Made by a program: the position numbers and the translations under genes. Shown here one piece after another: positions 1-6,729 of a stretch of 8,559 nt of DNA. This stretch comes from DATLAN01 sp035527455 (GTDB lineage: Bacteria; Planctomycetota; Planctomycetia; Pirellulales; Thermoguttaceae): NCBI GenBank assembly GCA_035527455.1, contig DATLAN010000225.1, positions 1-8,559 of the forward strand, written 5' to 3'. The notes beneath the pieces were generated by a model that made no database searches, was not told the DNA's origin, and saw only the letters and a list, made by a program, of their open reading frames with translations. Every line of letters starts with the position of its first letter. Positions within the stretch are counted from its first letter, which is position 1.

Positions 1-744
1 GGAGAAGACGTAATAACTGAACCACCCGTCGGTCCGCCAGTGCAAGTAGCCGATCGCTAAAGCCGAAAGGAGGATGCTTGTCGCCGCCAAGCCCAGCAGC
101 CGACGCCGTTGGAAGGCCAGGCAATAGAGGAACAACGGCGCGGCGAAGACGAGAGCCGATTGTTTGGTCAAAAGAGCGCAACCCAGCAGCACTCCCGCCA
201 CAACCGCCGAGCGGACGCCTTCGCCGAACCGGATCAAATAGGCGGCCCACAGCACCAGCAGCGGCAGCAGGCTGTCGACCCGGGCCAGATCGAACCAGCC
301 CTCGGTGATCGAGAACGTTGCCGTGTACAGCGCCGCCGCACACAACGCGGGAAGCTTGCGGCCGGTTTCCCGGCGCACGAACATGAAGATGAGCGCGACC
401 GTACCGATCGACGCCCCCAGCGACACCAGCCGCGGTCCCAGAAAACCCTCGCCGGTGACCAGCATCACGGCGGCGGAAAGCCAGTAGTACAGCGGCGGGT
501 AGATCAGCGGCACGAAGCGAAGCGTGGGCGCCACGTAGATCGGCTCGCCCGCCCGGACGCGGGCGATGTGTTCCAGGACTCCGCCTTCCATCCATTCCAG
601 CTCGTACGGATAGGTGATCCGCAGCACAACCGTCAGCAGCACCATGGCGATGCTCAGGCCGGCGACGGCCGCCGTGATCGATTCGAGCGGGGAATGCCCG
701 AGGACGCTCCGCAATCGGCGAATGAGTTGGGTGATTGGTGGCAT
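1..744 (-). CDS. GT39-like multi-pass membrane glycosyltransferase, partial (3' end off the left edge)
   Basis: The minus strand is open from an ATG at 744 to base 1, giving 248 residues with no stop. The product is strongly hydrophobic: a likely first helix at residues 23-43, then the loop YELEWMEGG (48-55), then helices near 80-97, 104-123, 155-172, 178-192, 196-211 and 215-233. The acidic first loop after helix 1 (Glu48, Glu50, Glu53), the YPPLYYWL stretch at 82-89 and the WFDLARVDSLLPLL stretch at 150-163 resemble GT-C fold enzymes of the GT39/PMT type. These transfer sugars from polyprenyl-phosphate donors on the outer face of the membrane. Acceptor and sugar cannot be told. An in-frame ATG at 810 would add 22 polar residues; neither start has a clear Shine-Dalgarno sequence. 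744 is chosen because it puts a short basic segment before helix 1. The family call is from pattern recognition; truncation prevents seeing the C-terminal domain. Confidence 0.82.
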   Translation of the reverse strand, partial: MPPITQLIRRLRSVLGHSPLESITAAVAGLSIAMVLLTVVLRITYPYELEWMEGGVLEHIARVRAGEPIYVAPTLRFVPLIYPPLYYWLSAAVMLVTGEGFLGPRLVSLGASIGTVALIFMFVRRETGRKLPALCAAALYTATFSITEGWFDLARVDSLLPLLVLWAAYLIRFGEGVRSAVVAGVLLGCALLTKQSALVFAAPLFLYCLAFQRRRLLGLAATSILLSALAIGYLHWRTDGWFSYYVFS

Positions 745-1076
745 CGATGCGGGTGTCGCCAAACGTTGGGAGGATTTCCCACGGTTTTCCGGGCCAAACA
801 GTACCCCCATCCGGCAAACGGGTCAATCCGACGTTGGGCGCGCCGAAGGTCGCGGGTCACATGGGCAGTCAGTGATGGGCAGCACAAGTGAGGCAAGCTG
901 GGCATCCATGGGAATCTAGGGAGACGGGGTGGTCTCCGCTGTCTTTGGTAAAGGGTTTGGAACACTTTACCCAAGTAGACTCCGCGAAGCCGAAATGCCG
1001 AAATCTCAAGGGGAAGCTCCGTGCTTTCCCAAACCGCGCAAGGCGTCCGCCACAGACTGCCGAGAGGATTTCTGTC

Positions 1077-1105
1077 TTGCGCCGATTTGCCAATCACGCT
1101 ATGAT
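1077..1105 (+). promoter_or_regulatory. Predicted sigma-70-like promoter for the 1306 membrane-protein gene
   Basis: TTGCGC (1077-1082) and TATGAT (1100-1105) are separated by 17 bases. The -10 box matches TATAAT at five of six positions; the -35 box matches only its first three. Transcription would begin near 1112, leaving a leader of about 195 bases before the ATG at 1306. Prediction from consensus only. Confidence 0.45.
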
Positions 1106-1292
1106 GAGCGACGCAAAGGACCACTGTGTCACCGCAAGCCCTAACGCAATTCCGCCGTAGCGGTCAACGCGACGATCGGCGACGCCGGTTGTTGGCCGAG
1201 GAACAGGCCGGTGGAGTCGGCACCGCCGTCGCACCGGGCGATTCCCGGTCGAACGCCACCGATCGACCGGCAGCGAAGTCGGGCCATTACCC

Positions 1293-1297
1293 GGAGG
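1293..1297 (+). promoter_or_regulatory. Shine-Dalgarno site that sets the start at 1306
   Basis: GGAGG sits eight bases before the ATG at 1306. It favours this start over an in-frame GTG at 1126, which has no such site and would add 60 Arg-rich, non-hydrophobic residues ahead of the first membrane helix. Confidence 0.75.
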
Positions 1298-1305
1298 CGG
1301 CTTTC

Positions 1306-2304
1306 ATGGACGAACCGATCCGACTGATCGACCTGATTCCCAGGCGGCTGACCACCTTCGGGTTGCTCCTGCTGGCCGGATTGGCCGTCGTGGCCGGTCT
1401 GGAAGTCCTCTACGCCTGGGGCTCCTCTTCGGCGATGACCGGCATGACCACCGACGGCCGGGTCGCCGCCTTCGACCTCGATGGCGAAGGAAGCCTGGCC
1501 GTCTGGTTCTCCTCGACCGTGCTGAGCCTGGCCGGCCTGGTGGCGGTGCTGGTCTATACCGTTCGCCGCCACAAGACGGACGACTACCAGGGGTATTACC
1601 GCGTCTGGCTCTGGGCGGCGATGTGCTGGTTCCTGATGAGCATCGACGAGGCCTCCAGTCTGCACGAGGGATTCAAGGAGATGATGGCCCGGGTGACCGG
1701 CGTCAGTCCGGGGCTGGACGGATCGATCTGGTGGGTGGTGCCCTATTTCTTCCTGCTCGGGGCGGTCGGTTCCCGGCTGTTGCTCGACATGCGCTGCTGC
1801 CGGCTCTCGAGCACCACGCTGGTCGCGGCGGCCGTTTGCTACGCGGCGGCCGTGGTCACGCAATTGCAGTGGGTGCTGGCCGAAAGCGGTGCGCGGGGGG
1901 TCATGGTCGAAGAAGGCGCCGAAATGGTCGGCAACGTGTTGCTCCTGCTGGCCATGGGACTGCACGCGAGATACGTGATTCTCGACGCCGAGGGCCTGCT
2001 GCCGGAGCGCGAGCCGCGGGTGAAGAAGAAACGGGCGAAGCGGCAGTTGGCCGAGGAAGATCCCATCGCCGCACTCGGCAACGAGTGGATGAAGGTCCAC
2101 GCGGCCCACCCCGCACCCCAGCCGACCTTCGCCCAACCGCAAAAGCCCCGCACCGGCGCGGTTCATCCGGCCTTCGAGGATCCCGAGCCGGTGCAGTCCC
2201 CGGTCCACCGCAAGCTGACCAAGCAGGAGCAGAAGGCGCTGCGCCAACGGCTGCTCCGCGAGCGAATCGAGCGCGAACGCAAAGAGCGCAAGAAATGGGG
2301 GTAG
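1306..2304 (+). CDS. Uncharacterised six-helix membrane protein with DE-HE and EE-E motifs and a basic tail
   Basis: This 332-residue product has six likely membrane helices, at about residues 16-38, 63-86, 97-112, 141-161, 170-191 and 205-226. Acidic and His residues sit at the end of helix 3 (SIDEASSLHEGF, 112-123: Asp114, Glu115, His120, Glu121) and at the start of helix 6 (VEEGAEMVGN, 201-210: Glu202, Glu203, Glu206). I recognise this DE...HE / EE..E pattern as recurring in unnamed bacterial membrane proteins but know no function. Such clusters could bind a metal, which is inference. After residue 230 the chain is soluble: a basic patch (VKKKRAKR, 239-246), a Pro/Ala-rich linker (264-300), and a highly charged probable helix or coiled coil (303-331, KQEQKALRQRLL onward). 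The tail is probably cytoplasmic because it is very basic. The gene is divergent from the glycosyltransferase; gltX follows 85 bases downstream with its own likely promoter, so co-transcription is not required. Confidence 0.8.
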   Translation: MDEPIRLIDLIPRRLTTFGLLLLAGLAVVAGLEVLYAWGSSSAMTGMTTDGRVAAFDLDGEGSLAVWFSSTVLSLAGLVAVLVYTVRRHKTDDYQGYYRVWLWAAMCWFLMSIDEASSLHEGFKEMMARVTGVSPGLDGSIWWVVPYFFLLGAVGSRLLLDMRCCRLSSTTLVAAAVCYAAAVVTQLQWVLAESGARGVMVEEGAEMVGNVLLLLAMGLHARYVILDAEGLLPEREPRVKKKRAKRQLAEEDPIAALGNEWMKVHAAHPAPQPTFAQPQKPRTGAVHPAFEDPEPVQSPVHRKLTKQEQKALRQRLLRERIERERKERKKWG

Positions 2305-2330
2305 AAGCACCCCCGCAGCCGCTTGCGGCT
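2297..2330 (+). other. Two tandem hairpins spanning the stop codon of the membrane-protein gene
   Basis: Hairpin one pairs GGGGGT (2297-2302) with ACCCCC (2309-2314) around a six-base loop, so the TAG stop at 2302-2304 lies at the top of the stem. Hairpin two pairs AGCCG (2317-2321) with CGGCT (2326-2330) around CTTG. No T-run follows, so an intrinsic terminator is not supported, though the GC-rich stems could slow polymerase or protect the mRNA 3' end. The second hairpin overlaps the proposed -35 box of gltX. Confidence 0.5.
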
Positions 2331-2350
2331 TCGCCCTCCTCCGCTATACT
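2323..2350 (+). promoter_or_regulatory. Predicted promoter for gltX
   Basis: TTGCGG (2323-2328) and TATACT (2345-2350) are 16 bases apart. The -10 box matches TATAAT at five of six positions; the -35 box is weak. Transcription would begin near 2357, giving a leader of about 33 pyrimidine-rich bases with no Shine-Dalgarno sequence before the ATG at 2390. Confidence 0.45.
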
Positions 2351-2389
2351 GTTGCGCTGGTCCCAATTCCTCATTCCTCGTTGATTCCC

Positions 2390-3952
2390 ATGACGGTCCG
2401 CACTCGTTTCGCCCCCAGCCCGACCGGATATCTGCACATCGGCGGGGTCCGCACGGCCTTGTTCTGCTGGCTGTTCGCCCGAAACCGCGGCGGCCGGTTC
2501 ATCCTGCGGATCGACGACACCGACCAGCAGCGGAACGTCGACGAGGCGCTCGAGCCGATCCTGCACGGCCTGCGGTGGCTGGGCATCGATTGGGACGAGG
2601 GGCCCGAAGTCGGCGGACCGCTGGGGCCCTATTACCAGTCGCAACGGGCCGATCGCTACCAGGCGGCGGTCGATAAGCTGCTGGCCGACGGGACCGCCTA
2701 CCGCGACTACGCCACCACCGAGGAACTCCAGGCCGAACGCGAGGCCGCCCAGCGGGAAAAGCGGACCTTCGTCTACAGCCGCCGCTTCATGGCCGAAACG
2801 CCCGAGGACCAGGCCCGATTCGAGGCCGAAGGTCGCCCGGGCGTCGTCCGGCTGAAGATGCCCCGCGAAGGCACGCTGGTGATCGACGACCTGATCCGCG
2901 GACAGGTCGAGTTCGATTGGGCCCGGGAACAGGACCACGTCATCCAGCGGGCGGACGGCTCCTGCCTGTACCATCTGGCCAGCGTGGTCGACGATCACGA
3001 TTTCGAGATCACGCACGTCATCCGGGCGGAAGAACACCTCTCGAACACGCCGCGCCAGATCTTCATCGCGCGGTCCCTCGGTTACGAGCTGCCGGCGTAC
3101 GCCCATCTGCCGTGCGTGGCCGAGCCGGGCAGCAAGACCAAGCTGAGCAAGCGGAAGCTGGCCAAGTATCTCAAGAATCGCGACTTCGCGGCGTTGCTCG
3201 AGCACGGGCAGAAGATCGCCGCCGCCATCGGGCTGGAGAGCGAGCCGGAGACGTTCAACCCGGTGATCGTCGATTTCTACGAACAGGTCGGCTACCTGCC
3301 CGAGGCGATCGTCAATTATCTGGCCCTGCTGGGCTGGTCGTTGGACGACAAGACGGAGCATTTTACGCGGCAACAGCTCGTGGAGGCTTTTTCTTTGGAG
3401 CGGGTGAACAAGGCCCCGGCCAGCTTCGACCCGGCCAAGCTCTCGGCCTTCCAGCAGCACCACATGCAGCAAGCTCCGATCGAGCAGAAGTTGGCGATGG
3501 TCCTGCCCTATTTGCAGAAGGCCGGCTTGATCGAATCGCCTGACTCGGAGGCGACGCGCCGAAAGGTCGCCGAGATCCTCCAGGCCGCCGGCGACCGCAT
3601 CAAAGTGGCCGGCGACGTGCTCGACTACGCGTACTTCTTTGTCCCGGACGACCAGTTGCCCTACGGCGAAAAGGCCTTCGAGAAACGTCTCCGAAAACCG
3701 GCCGAGGCGGGCGAGTTGCTCGGGCGGTTCCGCGACCGGCTGGCCGCCCTCGAACCGTTCGAGCCCGAAACGCTCGACCGGCTCCTGCACGATTTCGTCG
3801 AGTCCGAGAACGTCGAGATCGGCCAGATCATCCACGCCATCCGCGTCGCGATAACCGGCAAGGCGGTCGGCTTCGGGCTGTTCGAGAGCCTGGCGATCGT
3901 CGGCAAACCGAGCTGTCTGGCCCGGATCGACCGGGCGCTGGGGCAGTTGTGA
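2390..3952 (+). CDS. gltX: Glutamyl-tRNA synthetase
   Basis: A class Ic aminoacyl-tRNA synthetase that joins glutamate to tRNA(Glu) using ATP in the cytoplasm. The 520-residue product has the N-terminal Rossmann catalytic core with the HIGH-type motif HIGG at 16-19 within SPTGYLHIGG, the RIDDTD segment soon after, the RAEEHLSNTPR stretch at 212-222, and the KMSKS-type motif KLSKR at 251-255. The C-terminal half fits the helical anticodon-binding region. The insertion that binds zinc in E. coli GltX has no Cys here (YRDYATTEELQAER), so this is a zinc-free form. It is longer than the 471-residue E. coli enzyme. An in-frame TTG at 2381 would add only three residues; ATG 2390 gives the usual family N-terminus (MTVRTRFAPSPTG). 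Because glnS is nearby, the enzyme is probably discriminating (specific for tRNA(Glu)), which is inference. Confidence 0.97.
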   Translation: MTVRTRFAPSPTGYLHIGGVRTALFCWLFARNRGGRFILRIDDTDQQRNVDEALEPILHGLRWLGIDWDEGPEVGGPLGPYYQSQRADRYQAAVDKLLADGTAYRDYATTEELQAEREAAQREKRTFVYSRRFMAETPEDQARFEAEGRPGVVRLKMPREGTLVIDDLIRGQVEFDWAREQDHVIQRADGSCLYHLASVVDDHDFEITHVIRAEEHLSNTPRQIFIARSLGYELPAYAHLPCVAEPGSKTKLSKRKLAKYLKNRDFAALLEHGQKIAAAIGLESEPETFNPVIVDFYEQVGYLPEAIVNYLALLGWSLDDKTEHFTRQQLVEAFSLERVNKAPASFDPAKLSAFQQHHMQQAPIEQKLAMVLPYLQKAGLIESPDSEATRRKVAEILQAAGDRIKVAGDVLDYAYFFVPDDQLPYGEKAFEKRLRKPAEAGELLGRFRDRLAALEPFEPETLDRLLHDFVESENVEIGQIIHAIRVAITGKAVGFGLFESLAIVGKPSCLARIDRALGQL

Positions 3953-3977
3953 TCTGGCCGTTTCGCCAATGGTGCGG

Positions 3978-3983
3978 TAAAAT
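3978..3983 (+). promoter_or_regulatory. Possible -10 element upstream of the small-gene block
   Basis: TAAAAT matches the TATAAT consensus at five of six positions and lies between gltX and the three small genes. No good -35 box is seen at the expected distance (the sequence there is TGGCCG). If used, transcription would start near 3990 and the dyad repeat at 3993-4039 would be in the 5' leader. Weak evidence. Confidence 0.3.
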
Positions 3984-3992
3984 AGGTGGAAC

Positions 3993-4039
3993 GTGGGGCA
4001 CGATTCCATCGTGCCAGGCAGGTTGGGAACGTGCCCCGC
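3993..4039. repeat. REPIN-like dyad repeat A, two triloop hairpins
   Basis: Hairpin one is a perfect 8-bp stem, GGCACGAT (3997-4004) with ATCGTGCC (4008-4015), closing on the triloop TCC. Hairpin two pairs GGCAGGTT (4017-4024) with AACGTGCC (4028-4035) around the triloop GGG, with a single G-G mismatch at 4021/4031. The outer arms 3993-4002 and 4030-4039 also pair over ten positions with one G-T wobble, so the whole element can fold as one long hairpin. The bases flanking the inner hairpins are GTGG on the left and CCGC on the right, near the GTAG/CTAC of REP elements. It lies 3' of gltX and 5' of the small-gene block. Confidence 0.75.
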
Positions 4040-4093
4040 ATGAGGCACAGTCGGTGAACCAGTCAATGAATCGCGCTCGAGAGGATTAGTGCC

Positions 4094-4282
4094 GTGAAAG
4101 TGGTCATCCAAATGTCAGCTTCGGAAGAGGCCAAGGCGCTGCCGATCCTGTTGCGGCATTCGCCGGGAATGGTTCTGCCGAACCGCACCTACGTTCTGCA
4201 CGAGGAAGCGGCGCGATCGTTGCGAGAGGCTGGTGTTGAGTTCAGTGAGCTAAGCAGAGAAGCGGATGGTCTCGGCGAATAG
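4094..4282 (+). CDS. Small protein of unknown function (62 aa)
   Basis: The start is a GTG at 4094, nine bases after GAGAGG (4079-4084). The product begins MKVVIQMSASEEAKALPILL and continues through a HSPGMVLPNRTYVL stretch, predicted helix-turn-strand in layout, and ends in an acidic helical tail (EEAARSLREAGVEFSELSREADG). No signal peptide, Cys or catalytic motif is visible. I believe similar short proteins occur in other planctomycetes, but I cannot assign a role. It is 30 bases upstream of the HicA-like gene on the same strand and may be co-transcribed with it. It could be a third component of that pair or an unrelated passenger. The ribosome site and the compact, well-formed sequence argue that it is real. 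Confidence 0.65.
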   Translation: MKVVIQMSASEEAKALPILLRHSPGMVLPNRTYVLHEEAARSLREAGVEFSELSREADGLGE

Positions 4283-4312
4283 TAATGGCGATCTTTGGGG
4301 AGAGGTAGGCAA

Positions 4313-4543
4313 GTGCGCGAGCACCCGAACAAACACATTCGCAGCGCCATAAGCTATGCTGTGGAAAGAGGGTGGGAAGTCGTAAAGGCTCGTGCGCGAG
4401 CCCATGTGTGGGGGCAATTGCGTTGTCCTCGTCGAGGTCGAGACGGTTGCATCATCCGGGTGTATTCCACTCCACGAAATCCAGAGAATCATGCCAAGAA
4501 GCTCCTCAGAGAAATCGAAAACTGTCCTCACACAGAATCGTAG
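4313..4543 (+). CDS. HicA-like toxin candidate (76 aa)
   Basis: The start is the GTG at 4313, seven bases after GAGAGG (4300-4305); an in-frame TTG at 4295 would overlap that site. The product is small and basic and its layout suggests a helix-strand-strand-strand-helix double-stranded-RNA-binding-like fold: helix HIRSAISYAVERG (8-20), strand WEVVKA, strand AHVWGQLRCP, strand CIIRVYSTP, then helix NPENHAKKLLREIENC (56-71). HicA toxins, which are ribosome-independent mRNA nucleases, share this fold and a catalytic His in the second strand; His31 in RAHVWG is the natural candidate. Three Cys (38, 46, 71) and His73 are unusual for HicA and could bind a metal. The gene sits 35 bases before the 4579 gene, in the toxin-then-antitoxin order of hicAB. 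The assignment is by fold pattern and neighbourhood, not a firm family match. Confidence 0.62.
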   Translation: MREHPNKHIRSAISYAVERGWEVVKARARAHVWGQLRCPRRGRDGCIIRVYSTPRNPENHAKKLLREIENCPHTES

Positions 4544-4578
4544 AATTTCCGTGTCTGACGGAAATGGAGAATACCGCT

Positions 4579-4815
4579 ATGAAGACCTACGAGTTCATGC
4601 TTATCTTGACTGCGACCGAAGTGACGGACCAGGATTGTGATGCCTTGTACGAAGCCGGCTGCGACGACGGCACGGTGGTGACCCGCGGCGGGGTGACGTA
4701 CGTCGCTTTTGACCGGGAGGCGGAGTCGCTCGAGGCGGCCATTCGGTCCGCGACGGCCGATGTGCGAAAGGCCGGCTTCGAGGTGGCTCGCGTGGAAATG
4801 GACGCATTGGTCTAA
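4579..4815 (+). CDS. HicB-like antitoxin candidate (78 aa)
   Basis: ATG 4579 follows GGAGA (4566-4570) by eight bases; an in-frame ATG at 4564 would add only five residues (MENTA) and would overlap that site. The acidic product has the strand MKTYEFMLIL, a helix and loop VTDQDCDALYEAGCDDG, two strands (GTVVTRGGVTYVAFDR), the helix AESLEAAIRSATADVRKAG, and a last strand FEVARVEMD. This is compatible with the partial RNase H-like fold of HicB antitoxins, which bind and block the toxin. The acidic character fits a partner for the basic 4313 product. There is no C-terminal DNA-binding domain, so autoregulation would need another factor. The function is inferred mainly from pairing and charge. Confidence 0.6.
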   Translation: MKTYEFMLILTATEVTDQDCDALYEAGCDDGTVVTRGGVTYVAFDREAESLEAAIRSATADVRKAGFEVARVEMDALV

Positions 4816-4842
4816 ACGGGTCAGCGTATAGGCGGCACCGTT

Positions 4843-4892
4843 GGGTGCTGCGGGCATCCTGCCCGTGCACTGGCGAGACGTCAGTGGCACCC
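4843..4892. repeat. REPIN-like dyad repeat B
   Basis: The outer arms GGGTGC (4843-4848) and GCACCC (4887-4892) are perfect complements. Inside, hairpin one pairs CGGGCA (4851-4856) with TGCCCG (4860-4865) on the triloop TCC, and hairpin two pairs CACTGGC (4868-4874) with GTCAGTG (4880-4886), with one G-T pair, on a five-base loop. The layout matches repeats A and C although the stem sequences differ. It lies between the HicB-like gene and glnS. A T-run is absent. Confidence 0.7.
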
Positions 4893-4921
4893 GCGTAAAT
4901 GACATGAATCATAGGAAACAA

Positions 4922-4938
4922 GAGGACGGAACCGTCCC
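4922..4938 (+). promoter_or_regulatory. Hairpin between the ribosome site and the ATG of glnS
   Basis: A GAGG (4922-4925) lies 13 bases before the ATG at 4939, longer than usual. The intervening bases form GGACG (4924-4928) paired with CGTCC (4933-4937) on a GAAC loop, directly abutting the start codon. Folding would bury part of the purine-rich site and shorten the effective distance, so translation could depend on this structure. No clear promoter for glnS was found between repeat B and here. Confidence 0.4.
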
Positions 4939-6639
<1,701 letters not shown>

Positions 6640-6653
6640 TCGTTTTCGCTTTC

Positions 6654-6701
6654 GTAGGACGGACCTCCGGTCCGTCGCGACGGACTGGAAGTCCGTCCTA
6701 C
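6654..6701. repeat. REPIN-like dyad repeat C, near-perfect, between convergent genes
   Basis: The outer arms 6654-6664 and 6691-6701 are perfect 11-bp complements beginning GTAG and ending CTAC. Inside, hairpin one pairs GACGGACC (6658-6665) with GGTCCGTC (6669-6676) on the triloop TCC; hairpin two pairs GACGGACT (6679-6686) with AGTCCGTC (6690-6697) on the triloop GGA; two bases (GC) separate them. A GTAG tetranucleotide at the foot of a hairpin is the hallmark of REP elements, and two REPs in inverted orientation make a REPIN. It fills most of the gap between the stop of glnS and the stop of the convergent 6730 gene and may stall transcription from both sides. Confidence 0.85.
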
Positions 6702-6729
6702 CATTTGGACTCTTCGCACCCGCACGATT

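Larger units (their letters stand above)
811..1305. other. Gene-free divergent region with hairpins and a long leader
   Basis: No convincing gene lies between the two divergent membrane-protein genes. Short open frames here have no family resemblance and are rich in Arg, Pro and Ser. Visible structure: a 6-bp hairpin 920-937 (GGAGAC/GTCTCC), a 7-bp inverted repeat 947-971 (GGTAAAG/CTTTACC), an 8-bp hairpin with one G-T pair at 1010-1030 (GGGGAAGC/GCTTTCCC, loop TCCGT), a 5-bp hairpin 1209-1225 (CGGTG/CACCG) and a perfect 6-bp hairpin 1233-1249 (ACCGGG/CCCGGT). None is followed by a T-run, so they are not typical intrinsic terminators. The part after about 1112 would be the untranslated leader of the 1306 gene. 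No minus-strand promoter for the glycosyltransferase could be picked out with confidence. Confidence 0.6.

Noticed and set aside
109..891. Plus-strand open frame of 260 codons opposite the glycosyltransferase
   Set aside because: The product is rich in Arg, Gln, Asp and His with no recognisable domain, and it is antisense to a clear multi-pass membrane protein.
900..1090. Structured small RNA gene (6S or SRP type) in the divergent region
   Set aside because: Three short hairpins are present, but no conserved SRP, 6S, tmRNA or RNase P core was recognised on either strand and no terminator follows.
654..1124. Minus-strand open frame of 156 codons in the divergent region
   Set aside because: It overlaps the start of the glycosyltransferase in another frame, has no ribosome site and no family resemblance.
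1126..1305. GTG start giving a 60-residue N-terminal extension of the membrane protein
   Set aside because: The extension is Arg-rich and unlike a signal or membrane segment; the ATG at 1306 has a GGAGG at ideal spacing.
1901..4111. Long minus-strand open frame opposite gltX (736 codons)
   Set aside because: It is antisense to gltX and to the end of the membrane-protein gene, both well supported, and its product has no domain pattern. Long antisense frames are expected in GC-rich coding DNA.
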